Position numbers and translations under genes: made by a program
In this document: positions 35,665 through 44,624 of the stretch, in pieces
How positions within the stretch are numbered: position 1 is the stretch's first letter
Layout of the letters: the number at the start of each line of letters is the position of its first letter
NCBI GenBank assembly: GCA_963709295.1
Contig: CAVPVW010000003.1
Location: 186,001-250,000, forward strand
From: JBGPQJ01 sp963709295
Lineage (GTDB): Bacteria > Chloroflexota > Anaerolineae > Anaerolineales > Villigracilaceae
Direction: 5' to 3'
Length of the DNA: 64,000 nt
Notes under the pieces: model-generated
What the model was told of the DNA's origin: nothing
The model's input: the letters and a program-made list of their open reading frames with translations, nothing else
Database searches by the model: none

Positions 35665-36354
35665 ATGACAGCACAACCAGTTGCTGCCGCTCCGGCGGCA
35701 GATGTGAAAGTTAATCGCTTTGTTGCACAAGTCTACATGCTCATGACCCTGGGCTTATTGGTGACCGCAGTTATATCGACAGCAGTTGCGGCTAATACTA
35801 CCTTTATTCTACGCCTTGCAACAAGCCCATGGTTGGCGTTTGGTTTATTCATCATTCAGATCGCGATTGTTGCAGCTTTGAGTGGCGCGGTCATGCGGAT
35901 GAAGGCTGGGATTGCCTTTATTTTATTCCTGCTCTATGCCGCCCTGACAGGCGTGACTTTATCCACCCTTTTTCTTTATTACGGTCAATCGGATATCTCG
36001 TCCGTATTTTGGATGACCGCTGGTACTTTTTTCCTCGCATCTGTAGTGGGTCTCATCACTAAGAAGGATCTTTCCTCTGCGGGAATGGTTCTGGTCATGC
36101 TGCTTATGGGTTGGAGTTTCATGTGGTTCATGAGCTGGTTCTTCCCTTATTCCAACTTTAATTGGGCGATGAATTTCATTGGCATCGCACTCTTTGTTGG
36201 CTTGGCCGCCTGGGATGCGAACCGGATCAAACAAATCGGCGCTCAAGCGGGGAATCATCCTGCGAAGGGTGGGTTGGTAGTGATAGGAGCCCTGGCTCTA
36301 TATTTGGATTTTATCAATCTGTTCCTGTTGATGCTTCGTGCCAGTAGAAGATAA
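35665..36354 (+). CDS. Bax inhibitor-1/YccA-family membrane protein
   Basis: 229 residues, seven hydrophobic helices. It has the family's conserved last segment: FVGLAAWDANRIKQIG and LYLDFINLFLLMLR with the Asp residues implicated in pH-dependent Ca2+ leak. ATG 35665 is chosen over 35635: AAGGAG lies eight bases upstream and a TATAAT at 35631-35636 would overlap the earlier start. The 3' end and terminator are duplicated in degenerate form 1.5 kb downstream. Confidence 0.92.
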   Translation: MTAQPVAAAPAADVKVNRFVAQVYMLMTLGLLVTAVISTAVAANTTFILRLATSPWLAFGLFIIQIAIVAALSGAVMRMKAGIAFILFLLYAALTGVTLSTLFLYYGQSDISSVFWMTAGTFFLASVVGLITKKDLSSAGMVLVMLLMGWSFMWFMSWFFPYSNFNWAMNFIGIALFVGLAAWDANRIKQIGAQAGNHPAKGGLVVIGALALYLDFINLFLLMLRASRR

Positions 36355-36367
36355 TTTGGTTGGTTTA

Positions 36368-36411
36368 TTAACATAAAACTGGAGCGAAAACTCGTTCCAG
36401 TTTTATGTTAA
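36368..36411 (+). terminator. Intrinsic terminator after YccA
   Basis: TTAACATAAAACTGGA (36368-36383) pairs perfectly with TCCAGTTTTATGTTAA (36396-36411); further pairing inside the loop is possible. The AT-rich lower stem supplies the U-tail. Confidence 0.85.
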
Positions 36412-36491
36412 TTCAATTACTTAGGGCTAACCCCCTATCATAATTGTATGGAATCTGCTCCGAGCAATCCGGTATGATTGTTATAGAGCCA

Positions 36492-37726
36492 ATGAAGCGA
36501 CGTTTTTTACTGCTGCTGTGTTCCGTCTTCATGGTGCTGTTGGGATGTGTTCTCCCGCCCCAGCTTGCACCATTTTTGCCGTTCCTCCCTACCATTACCG
36601 CTGAGTCTACGCCAGCCATGCTGCTGCACTATGGCCTGGTGACGAGCACTCCATTTCAGCCGGTCGAAAACACTGCCACCTTTACACCTGCCGATACATT
36701 GACTTCGACGTTGACTTACACGCCGACCGAAACCCCCTCTGCCACGAGCAGCCTCACCCCGACACTGACTGGGATATCCACCCTTTCACCCACTACCAGC
36801 CTCACCCCAACTTTTACTGGAACACTCACTTCTTCGCCCACTGCCAGATTCACATCGACAATTTCCAGAACGCCGACCAAATCAAGGACCTCTACGATAT
36901 CCAATACGCCAACCCTATCGAGAACACCCACGCTCACATTCACCCGCACGGAGACAAGAACTCCGAACTCTCTCCTTCACTCCAAGCCGGACCAGTACTT
37001 CGACCCTTACCAGGACGCCATCCACCACACCGACTGCCTCCAATACTATTACCCAAACATTTACTCCGACGATCACCTATACTCCCACCCTTACCCGGAC
37101 GCCGATAGCTACATTCACCGCCTCCCTCTCCCCGACCGGAACTAATACCTTGGCACCGACCAACACGTTTTCTCCGACCTCATCACCAACGGTCACCAAT
37201 ACTCCGACAATCTCCAATACCCCCTCAATCACTCCGACTTTTACGGAAACCCGGATTACCCACCAACACCCGCACGCCTAGCCTGACTTATACCCCGACC
37301 GCCACCCGGACAGGATGCAATGTCGTCTACAACAGCGGTTACGAAGAACAGATCATCAGCTTGATCAATCAAACCCGCATCGCCAACGGTCTTAGCGCGT
37401 TGACGGTCAACAGTTCGTTGATGAATTCTGCGCGCACTCACAGCACGGATATGGCGGTCAATAATTTCGTCAATCATACCGGCTCGGACGGTTCGACCGC
37501 CTGGCAGCGCATGCAGCGCGCCGGCTATGTTGGGCGCTGGGGGGGAGAAAATATCTATGGCGGCTACAACACCACACCTGATCAGGCCTTTAATTGGTGG
37601 CTGGGCAGTACTCCGCACCTGAACAATATTCTCGGCATTTATTACCGCGATGTGGGGGTCGGGTATGCATACTGCTCCACGGGCACGTACCGAAATACCT
37701 ACACCATCAATTTTGGGACCCCGTGA
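36492..37726 (+). pseudogene. CAP-domain (SCP/PR1-like) lipoprotein with long Thr/Pro linker, two frameshifts
   Basis: From ATG 36492: signal MKRRFLLLLCSVFMVLLGC with lipobox Cys, then about 200 residues of Thr/Pro/Ser repeats, then a CAP domain (IISLINQTRIANGLSALTVN, MAVNNFVNHTGSDGS, GENIYGGYN, GVGYAYC). The frame changes at about 36960-36970 and again at about 37255; removing one base at each gives exactly 411 codons and an unbroken T/P linker. CAP proteins are secreted; activities vary (lipid or peptidoglycan binding, sometimes protease). The stop is TGA. The repetitive linker DNA is prone to slippage and to sequencing error. Confidence 0.82.
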
Positions 37727-37733
37727 TCAGGCA

Positions 37734-37856
37734 GCTTGGGATGCGAACCGGATTTTGGAATTTATCAACTTATTCATGTGATGCTTCGTGCCAGTAGAAG
37801 ATAATGTGGTTGGATTATAAACAAAAAACAGGAGCGAAATCTCGCTCCTGTTTTTG
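37734..37856 (+). repeat. Degenerate copy of the YccA 3' end plus terminator
   Basis: Directly after the CAP gene, TGGGATGCGAACCGGAT, then TTTATCAACTTATTC and GATGCTTCGTGCCAGTAGAA, then GATAAT and GTGGTTGGATTAT, repeat the end of the YccA gene (36209-36228 and 36303-36360) and its terminator. About 75 bases are deleted within the copy, and it has no open frame. This is a relic of a duplication whose copies now flank the CAP gene. Confidence 0.8.
37824..37855 (+). terminator. Intrinsic terminator (duplicated copy)
   Basis: AAAACAGGAGCGA, a short loop, TCGCTCCTGTTTTT. It belongs to the relic copy of the YccA end and now terminates the CAP gene; it is also usable in reverse for the convergent membrane protein gene. 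Confidence 0.85.
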
Positions 37857-37876
37857 AATGCATCTATCAATCAGAT

Positions 37877-38518
37877 TTAGAACTTGTTCTCTTTGACTTC
37901 CAGCATAAAGCTGCGGGTGGTCACGATCTGAGAGTAGATTCCTGCGCCAGCGAGCACTAGGAAAATAAGGAGCCACCAGAAGGATGTGGAGAGGGCAGCT
38001 CTTAAGGCGAATGTGGTGAAATCCGCAATGAGTTCCTTGCTGGGGCTGAACGCGTAGATCGTGGAGATAACAATGACACCTGCGCCGGCCAGAGATGTTC
38101 CAATGATGATGAAATACTTCTGGACATTGAACTTGAGCACCACGAAGGCCAGACCAACCGCGGCGGCGATGCTAACGAGCCAGGAAATGAAACCCAAATT
38201 GAGGCCAAACAAGTTCACCAAGATCACCATCGCCAGGGTGTAGCCTACCGATGCCGCGAAGAGGGCAACTCCAAACAGGTAGAAGAAATAGGACAGGACG
38301 GCAAAAACGACGCCAGCGAGCAGTCCTACCACCCAGCTTGCAACTGTGGCAAACATCTCATACCCGAAGAGGGCATGCATCGTTTGAGCGCCTAGGCCGA
38401 AGCCCCAGACGAAGCCGAAGATCGGCAGCAGGATGAGAAACCAGCGATAGCCGTTAAAGACCATCGCCACCCCGATTAACAGGGCAATGATTACTGCGCA
38501 TAGAAGTTCGAAAGTCAT
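37877..38518 (-). CDS. Multi-pass membrane protein, DUF4203-like
   Basis: 213 residues with about seven hydrophobic helices and short loops (FNGYRWFLILLPIFGFVWGF, FGYEMFATVASWVVGLLAGV). The layout resembles TMEM198/TM7S3-type DUF4203 proteins. There are no catalytic residues to name. The Shine-Dalgarno AAGGAG lies before ATG 38518. Function unknown. Confidence 0.72.
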   Translation of the reverse strand: MTFELLCAVIIALLIGVAMVFNGYRWFLILLPIFGFVWGFGLGAQTMHALFGYEMFATVASWVVGLLAGVVFAVLSYFFYLFGVALFAASVGYTLAMVILVNLFGLNLGFISWLVSIAAAVGLAFVVLKFNVQKYFIIIGTSLAGAGVIVISTIYAFSPSKELIADFTTFALRAALSTSFWWLLIFLVLAGAGIYSQIVTTRSFMLEVKENKF

Positions 38519-38621
38519 TTTAGTTCTCCTTTTTCAATTTGGTTTATGAGTGATATGATTAATTTCCATTTTATTATAACCCAATTGTCAAGCATGGGTT
38601 GCGCTGAAAAGCACATGAAGG

Positions 38622-38694
38622 CGTCCCCGGCGAGGGTCGAACTCGCAACCACCGGATTCGAAGTCCGTTACTCTATCCATTGAGCTACGGGGAC
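38622..38694 (-). tRNA. tRNA-Arg (anticodon TCG)
   Basis: 73-base cloverleaf on the minus strand. The acceptor stem GTCCCCG pairs with CGGGGAC; the D arm is AGCTCAATGGATAGAGT; the anticodon loop CTTCGAA has TCG at 34-36; the T arm is GCGAGTTCGACCCTCGC. The discriminator is G, and CCA is not encoded. It reads CGA and related Arg codons. Confidence 0.96.
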
Positions 38695-38807
38695 ATGCGC
38701 GCAAATTATACCCGATTTGAAATTTCACTTGCCCCTATCAGAGAAAACCCTTAGAATAAATAGATAACTATGGAGCATAATGGTTAATCGGCAAGAAAGG
38801 ACTCATC

Positions 38808-39767
38808 ATGGCTGACCTGAAGGTCTTTGGCGAAAAGTTAATATCGAATTTAGAAAGTGTCATCATTGGCAAGAGGCAATCGATCGAGCTGATTGTGATA
38901 GGTTTACTCTGCCAGGGTCATGCTCTCATCGAGGATGTGCCAGGCGTGGGGAAGACGATGCTTGCGCGTAGCCTTGCGAAGTCTTTGGATTCGACATTCA
39001 ACCGCATCCAGTTTACGCCTGACATGCTGCCGAGCGACGTAACCGGCGTCTCCATATATAACCAGCAAAGCCGGGATTTTGAATTTCGTCCCGGGCCGAT
39101 CATGGGGCAGATCGTTCTGGCGGATGAAATTAATCGCGCAACGCCCAAGACCCAAGCCGCATTGCTCGAAGCGATGGAAGAGCATCAAGTCACCGTGGAT
39201 GGAGTTACGCATATGCTGCCCAAGCCGTTCATGGTTCTCGCGACTCAGAATCCAATTGAATATGAGGGTACTTTTCCGCTTCCGGAAGCCCAGCTTGACC
39301 GTTTCCTGCTCCGAGTCCGGCTCGGTTACCCCTCTCTTATGGATGAAATCCATGTCCTCGAGCAGCAGCAACTGCAGCATCCCATCGAAAAACTGGAGGC
39401 AGTTTATACCAGCGACCAGGTGATGGAGGCGGCAGTTGCTGTCAAGTCGATTTTTGTCTCCGCCCCGGTGAAGCGTTACATCGTTGATCTGGTCATCCGC
39501 ACGCGTCAGAGTACTGATGTGTACCTGGGCTCAAGCCCTCGAGGGTCGTTGGCGCTGTTCAGGGCTGGTCAGGCAAAGGCAGCGCTTGCGGGGAGGAATT
39601 TCGTATTACCGGACGATGTCAAAGCTCTCGCCCAGTCCGTCTTGGCTCATCGGGTCATCGTTACGCCTGCGGCTCGGCTGCGCGAAGTGAGTGCGGAGCG
39701 GATTGTGCAGGAGATTATTGCCAGCACCAGTGTCCCGGGTGGGGATTATCAACCATCATCCACATAA
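38808..39767 (+). CDS. MoxR-family AAA+ ATPase
   Basis: 319 residues. Walker A is EDVPGVGKTMLARSLA, Walker B region VLADEINRATPKTQAALLEA, then MVLATQNPIEYEGTFPLPEA (sensor 1 and MoxR signature), LDRFLLRV and a C-terminal lid domain. MoxR ATPases act as chaperones for insertion or maturation of protein complexes, usually with VWA/DUF58 partners. AAAGGA precedes the start. The DUF58 gene follows after 10 bases, the classic pair. Confidence 0.94.
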   Translation: MADLKVFGEKLISNLESVIIGKRQSIELIVIGLLCQGHALIEDVPGVGKTMLARSLAKSLDSTFNRIQFTPDMLPSDVTGVSIYNQQSRDFEFRPGPIMGQIVLADEINRATPKTQAALLEAMEEHQVTVDGVTHMLPKPFMVLATQNPIEYEGTFPLPEAQLDRFLLRVRLGYPSLMDEIHVLEQQQLQHPIEKLEAVYTSDQVMEAAVAVKSIFVSAPVKRYIVDLVIRTRQSTDVYLGSSPRGSLALFRAGQAKAALAGRNFVLPDDVKALAQSVLAHRVIVTPAARLREVSAERIVQEIIASTSVPGGDYQPSST

Positions 39768-39777
39768 CAAAAATCCA

Positions 39778-41094
39778 ATGAATCAAGCCGGACGGGTCTT
39801 ATTAGCGATTATTCTAATCGTAGGCATTATTGGTGTCCTTGTTACGGGCGCCGTGATGTATACCCGCTTGGTTCTAGCAGGCGTTTTGGTAATTGGGATA
39901 TCCTGGGCATGGACCTATTCTTCCCTTTACGGAATAAAAGTCTCTCGAAGCGCGCGATCATTAAAAGCAAGCGTGGGGGATGTGCTGGAAGAAAACTTCG
40001 AGGTCACCAATCAGACCTTAATTCCACGCTTATGGCTGGAAGTGGCGAACGAGACACCCTTGCCATCCGCTTCCGGATCCAGGCTTGTAACAATGCTCAA
40101 TGGCCACCAGCGCCGCTTCTACCTTGCCCGGACATGGCTGGTCAAGCGGGGAGCATTTGCTCTGGGTCCCACCGTTCTCCGAGCCGGAGATCCGTTTGGG
40201 TTATTTAAAACTAAAAGAGAAATACCAGCAGCCAAGTCAATTATTGTTCTCCCCATGATTTTTCCCATCACTGAGTTTCCATCCCCTCCTGGACTTTTAC
40301 CGGGCGGAAAGGCGATCCGTCGTAAATCGATGGACGTCACGCCTCACGCCTCGGGTGTCCGCGAGTACGCGACTGGCGATCCGATCAAGCGCATTCATTG
40401 GGCATCCACAGCACGGCGCGGCCGGTTGATGGTCAAGGAATTTGAACAGGATCCGCAAGCACAAGTTTGGCTGATCCTTGACACCCAGGCTGGAATCCAC
40501 TTCGAGAATCCTCACATACAAAATGTAGATTGGCTTGATGGCGTGATATTCCGCCGGAAGCCTACCATTGAAATCTCCCCTTCGACTTTGGAATATGGCG
40601 TTACTATTGCCGCCTCTTTAGCCCATTATTATATTAATAAGCGCAAAGCAGTTGGATTAGTTTCAGCCGGGCAGGTGCTCACGGTCATTTCTGCAGAGAG
40701 AAGTGACCGTCAGGAAAACAAAATTCTCGAAACCCTGGCTTTTGTCGATGACAGCGGTAAGGTTTCTCTGGCAGGCGTGGTTGAAGCGCAGGCAAAATTT
40801 TTGCCCATCGGCTCGAGTGTGATATTAATTACACCTTCGGTTCGCCAGGAGGTTCTGCTCGCGGTGGGTGAGCTCCAGAGAAGGAATTTACATCCAATAG
40901 TGATCCTAATGATGGTTGATTCTTTTGGCGGTCCCCGGGGCAGCGAAAAATTGGTGCAATCTTTGCTTGAATTGAATGTTCCAGTTTGCCAGGTGATTTG
41001 CGGTGAAGATTTAAGTAAAACAATATCCGCTTTTGCGGCTCAACACATCACAGAGGAGTTACGGACGTGGCAAAAACCCCTGTATCCACAATAG
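39778..41094 (+). CDS. DUF58-domain protein
   Basis: 438 residues from ATG 39778, which begins right after the MoxR stop; the open frame itself extends back into moxR. Two N-terminal membrane helices (VLLAIILIVGIIGVLVTGAV, LVLAGVLVIGISWAW) precede a soluble domain with the DUF58 signature GVREYATGDPIKRIHWASTA and RRGRLMVKEFE. It probably works with MoxR at the membrane; exact role unknown. The 3' end overlaps the MBL gene by 28 bases. Confidence 0.9.
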   Translation: MNQAGRVLLAIILIVGIIGVLVTGAVMYTRLVLAGVLVIGISWAWTYSSLYGIKVSRSARSLKASVGDVLEENFEVTNQTLIPRLWLEVANETPLPSASGSRLVTMLNGHQRRFYLARTWLVKRGAFALGPTVLRAGDPFGLFKTKREIPAAKSIIVLPMIFPITEFPSPPGLLPGGKAIRRKSMDVTPHASGVREYATGDPIKRIHWASTARRGRLMVKEFEQDPQAQVWLILDTQAGIHFENPHIQNVDWLDGVIFRRKPTIEISPSTLEYGVTIAASLAHYYINKRKAVGLVSAGQVLTVISAERSDRQENKILETLAFVDDSGKVSLAGVVEAQAKFLPIGSSVILITPSVRQEVLLAVGELQRRNLHPIVILMMVDSFGGPRGSEKLVQSLLELNVPVCQVICGEDLSKTISAFAAQHITEELRTWQKPLYPQ

Positions 41095-41972
41095 ATCTGA
41101 ATTTTCAAGGTTTTCATAATGCCATAGCCGCTTACCTGATAAAACATGATCATGGCGCTGTACTTGTGGAAACTGGACCCGGGTCAACTTTGCCTACCCT
41201 TGAAAAGGCGATCCACGAACATGGATTAAGGTTAAGTGATATCACCCATGTCCTGTTGACTCACATTCACCTGGACCATGCCGGAGCAGCCGGGAAACTG
41301 GCTCGGAATGGCGCTACCGTTTGTGTCCACCCGGCTGGCGCACCTCATATGATTAATCCAGAAAAACTTCTTGCGAGTGCATCACGGATCTACGGAGACA
41401 GGATGGATTCTTTATGGGGCGAGTTCCTGCCTGTGCCGGAAGAAAAAATTTGGCTGGTTGGTCACAATGACGAACTTGACCTACACGGTTTGAAGTTCAG
41501 GGCATTGCATACGCCCGGGCATGCCGAACATCATATTTGTTACGTATTCGAGGATGTTTGTTTCTCAGGAGACGTTGGTGGGGTTCGGATCCCGGGATAT
41601 CCGTATTTGCGCGTACCAATGCCTCCGCCTGAATTGAATTTTGAAAAATGGTATGAAACACTAACTATGCTCAGGGGTATGGGAGTAAAACGAATCGCCC
41701 CGACGCATTTTGGGATTTTTGAAGATCCAGATTGGCATTTTTCGCAGGTCGAATCTTCGCTGAAAGCGACAGAAAAGTGGATGGAGACGGTCATGCCAGA
41801 TGATCCTCCCGTCGAAGTGTTACGCGAAAAGTTTATTAATTGGATCAAGTCCGAATCGTCCAAATTGGAAATGGATACTCAGTCAAAAAAGGATTATGAC
41901 CTTGCCAATCCTCTGGGGATGTCTGCCGATGGGCTTCAGCGCTATTGGAGAAAAAACCGGTTGCCTACCTAG
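41067..41972 (+). CDS. MBL-fold metallo-hydrolase
   Basis: 301 residues. Zinc ligands are visible: LLTHIHLDHAG (HxHxDH), HTPGHAEHH, FSGDVGG and a late THFG. A C-terminal helical tail of about 60 residues follows. The start is GTG 41067 with GAGGAG upstream, inside the end of the DUF58 gene. Substrate unknown; glyoxalase II-like or lactonase-like enzymes share this pattern. Confidence 0.9.
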   Translation: MAKTPVSTIDLNFQGFHNAIAAYLIKHDHGAVLVETGPGSTLPTLEKAIHEHGLRLSDITHVLLTHIHLDHAGAAGKLARNGATVCVHPAGAPHMINPEKLLASASRIYGDRMDSLWGEFLPVPEEKIWLVGHNDELDLHGLKFRALHTPGHAEHHICYVFEDVCFSGDVGGVRIPGYPYLRVPMPPPELNFEKWYETLTMLRGMGVKRIAPTHFGIFEDPDWHFSQVESSLKATEKWMETVMPDDPPVEVLREKFINWIKSESSKLEMDTQSKKDYDLANPLGMSADGLQRYWRKNRLPT

Positions 41973-42144
41973 GGATTATTGTCATGCTGGCCGCATGACA
42001 CCTTGAAGGTGGCAATTCAAATCGATAGTGATACAATTCACATACGAAACTGGATGTATACAATCCAGCGCTTCTATCATCCTTATGCGGGTATTGACCC
42101 TTAGACGGGGGTGATTACTGTCAATTGATTTTCAAGGAGGAACT

Positions 42145-43248
42145 ATGAATATAGGTGTTCCAAAAGAAAGACGACCTTTTGAATATCGAATAGGATTATC
42201 GCCGTCAGGTGTGGATATTCTGACCGAGCAAGGTCATTTATGTTTCGTAGAACATGAAGCCGGTGCGGGTGCAGGTTATACGGACCAGGATTTTGAGCGA
42301 GTTGGAGCCCGAATCGTATATTCAAGTGATGAAGTCTTCGGTCGTGCAGACCTTGTTCTAAAAATTTCACGGCCGCTTCAGGAAGAACTTGAATGGATGC
42401 AGCCTGGTTCCAGCCTGGCAGGATTTTTGCACCTGGCTTCCACCCGGCAGGATAGGATCAATACCCTGTTGGAAAAGAAGATCACCGCAATTGCTTACGA
42501 ACAAATCCAGTTACAGGATGGCTCCCTTCCCGTGCTTCGTCCGCTGAGCGAGATTGGCGGACTGATGACCGCCCAGATTGCTGCACGACTACTTCAGAAT
42601 AATGGGGGCGGTAAAGGTATCTTGTTGGGTGGCATTGCGGGTGTTGCCCCTGCCGAAGTAGTTATCATCGGCGCAGGGGTTGCGGGAACCAAGGCTACCA
42701 AGGCCTTTCTGGGTCTGGGTGCGCATGTGACGGTATTGGACCATGACGTGGATGCGCTCCAAAAATTGTATGATCAATATCCGAGCATCGTATCAATTTA
42801 TTCGTCCAGGCGAAACATCGAACGGTCTGTCTCGTATGCCGACGTCGTTGTTGGAGCCATTTTGGTAACCGGTGAACGGACTCCCATCCTGATAAAGAGA
42901 GAGCTTTTGGCGAAAATGAAACCCCGTTCGATCATCATTGACCTGAGCATTGATCAGGGCGGATGTTTCGAGACGTCGCGTCCTACTTCGCACGATCGCG
43001 CCACATTCATCGAGGAGGGAGTAATTCACTTCTGCGTTCCCAATATTCCCGGTGTCGTCGGTCGAACTTCCACTCACGCATTTATGAATTGCGCGATCCC
43101 TTATATCAGCGAAATTGCCAATAAAGGGGTGGAGAAGGCAATCAAAGAAAACGAAGCAATTGAGAAAGCGGTCAACACATTTAATGGCGAATTGCACAAT
43201 CTGGTGCGGATGACGTCGGCGGAGGGTAGTGGATATGGGATGGAATAA
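42145..43248 (+). CDS. ald: Alanine dehydrogenase
   Basis: 367 residues, the usual length. It begins NIGVPKERRPFEYRIGLSP and has HEAGAGAGYTDQDF, the pyruvate-contact Lys in DLVLKISRP, the NAD-binding Rossmann VVIIGAGVAGTKATKAFLGL and VPNIPGVVGRTST. Reaction: L-alanine + NAD+ + H2O to pyruvate, NH4+ and NADH. AAGGAGGA precedes ATG. The 170 bases upstream hold no gene, only a weak hairpin near 41980. It overlaps the CoA-transferase gene, so alanine oxidation and acyl-CoA use are coupled. Confidence 0.93.
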   Translation: MNIGVPKERRPFEYRIGLSPSGVDILTEQGHLCFVEHEAGAGAGYTDQDFERVGARIVYSSDEVFGRADLVLKISRPLQEELEWMQPGSSLAGFLHLASTRQDRINTLLEKKITAIAYEQIQLQDGSLPVLRPLSEIGGLMTAQIAARLLQNNGGGKGILLGGIAGVAPAEVVIIGAGVAGTKATKAFLGLGAHVTVLDHDVDALQKLYDQYPSIVSIYSSRRNIERSVSYADVVVGAILVTGERTPILIKRELLAKMKPRSIIIDLSIDQGGCFETSRPTSHDRATFIEEGVIHFCVPNIPGVVGRTSTHAFMNCAIPYISEIANKGVEKAIKENEAIEKAVNTFNGELHNLVRMTSAEGSGYGME

Positions 43249-44545
43249 TCTTTATCAAACCAGAGTCACGTCTGCAGAACAAGCTGTAGAGGTGATCCAT
43301 TCTGGAAACCGCATTTTCCTGACCGGAAATGTATCTGTCCCCAAGACCTTACTTGCCGCATTGGTAAAACGGGCGGCAAGCCTTGAGAATATTGAAATTT
43401 GCCAGGCATTGACCATTGGCTCGGCTGAATATGTGAACCCTGACATGGAAGGTCATATCCGGGTAAATACCATGTTCATCAGCGCAAATGTCAGGAAGGC
43501 AGTTCAGGAGGGCCGTGCGGATTATACGCCTGTCCTGCTATCAGAGTTTCCTTTACTGTTCAAGAATCACCATCTTCCCATTGATGTCGCGATGATCCAT
43601 GTCTCACCACCAGACGAGCATGGCTTCTGTTCATTGGGAGTCGAAGTGGGATTGACAAAGAGTCCGGCAGAAAGCGCCAAAGTCATCATCGCCGAGGTAA
43701 ACGAGCAGATGCCGCGAACATTGGGCGATTCGTTTATCCATGTCAGCAAACTCACCCACATTCTTCACGTAAATTACCCCATCCCCGAGATGGCCATGTC
43801 GGAGGAAGGCGAAAGTGAAACGATCGAAAAGATCGCTGGGTTCATCGCTGAATTGATTCCGGATGGCGCCACTATGCAAATGGGCATCGGGGCAATCCCT
43901 GACGCTGTATTGAAGTACCTCTTTGACAAGAAAGACCTTGGCATCCACACCGAGTTATTCTCGGATGGCGTCATAGATCTTGTGGATGCCGGAGTAATCA
44001 CCAGTGCCAGGAAGTCCCTTCATGCTGGCAAGATTGTAGCTGGATTTATTCTCGGCACAAAACGGCTGTACGATTGGGTGGATGATAATCCGCTGATCGA
44101 GATGCATCGAACCGAATACGTGAATGATCCTTTTGTGATCGCCCAAAATGACCGCATGGTGGCGGTAAATTCCGCGATCGAAGTTGATCTCACTGGACAG
44201 GTGTGCGCGGATAGCATCGGTCCCAAGCTGTATTCCGGGGTGGGCGGCCAACTCGATTTTGTGTACGGTGCTTCCAGGTCCAAGGGAGGCGTACCGATCA
44301 TTGCCCTGCCCAGTACGAACACCATGCGTGATGGGACAGTCATTAGCAAGATCGTGCCGATGCTAAAACAAGGTGCAGGCGTGGTAACTACTCGCAATCA
44401 TGTTAGGTTTATCGTGACCGAACATGGAGTAGCTGATTTATACGGGAAGACCATCAGGCAACGAGCTCAAGCCTTGATTAAAGTTGCAAATCCGCAATTC
44501 CGGGACGAACTTACGAAAACAGCGGCAGAACTTCATTACATTTAA
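43235..44545 (+). CDS. Acetyl-CoA hydrolase/CoA-transferase (4-hydroxybutyrate CoA-transferase-like)
   Basis: 436 residues from ATG 43235 (GTG 43229 is also possible). Features: DVAMIHVSPPDEHGFCSLG, MQMGIGAIPDAVL, the catalytic Glu in HTELFSDGVIDL, and YSGVGGQLDFVYGASRSKGG. The family moves CoA between acyl groups (acetyl-CoA with succinate, butyrate or 4-hydroxybutyrate), often saving the thioester energy. The start lies within the end of ald, which suggests translational coupling and an amino-acid fermentation function. Confidence 0.9.
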   Translation: MGWNNLYQTRVTSAEQAVEVIHSGNRIFLTGNVSVPKTLLAALVKRAASLENIEICQALTIGSAEYVNPDMEGHIRVNTMFISANVRKAVQEGRADYTPVLLSEFPLLFKNHHLPIDVAMIHVSPPDEHGFCSLGVEVGLTKSPAESAKVIIAEVNEQMPRTLGDSFIHVSKLTHILHVNYPIPEMAMSEEGESETIEKIAGFIAELIPDGATMQMGIGAIPDAVLKYLFDKKDLGIHTELFSDGVIDLVDAGVITSARKSLHAGKIVAGFILGTKRLYDWVDDNPLIEMHRTEYVNDPFVIAQNDRMVAVNSAIEVDLTGQVCADSIGPKLYSGVGGQLDFVYGASRSKGGVPIIALPSTNTMRDGTVISKIVPMLKQGAGVVTTRNHVRFIVTEHGVADLYGKTIRQRAQALIKVANPQFRDELTKTAAELHYI

Positions 44546-44559
44546 ATAATCTCTTTAGA

Positions 44560-44604
44560 GGCTGGTCTTGCATGTTTTACTGAGCTTGCAAGACCAGCCG
44601 TTTA
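44560..44604 (+). terminator. Intrinsic terminator after the CoA-transferase gene
   Basis: GGCTGGTCTTGCA (44560-44572) pairs with TGCAAGACCAGCC (44587-44599) over 13 bases; the tail GTTTAATT is only moderately T-rich. Confidence 0.7.
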
Positions 44605-44624
44605 ATTCCAGCAGGTGATGCCTT

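Noticed and set aside
36716..36949. Val/Gly/Asp repeat protein on the minus strand
   Set aside because: It is only the complement of the Thr/Pro-coding repeats of the CAP lipoprotein.
36680..37320. CRISPR-like or tandem-repeat array
   Set aside because: The repeats are degenerate codon repeats for Thr/Pro within a protein frame, with no constant repeat or spacer length.
41979..42001. Terminator after the MBL gene
   Set aside because: The TGTCATG/CATGACA hairpin is short and is followed by CCTTGAAGG, with no T-tract.
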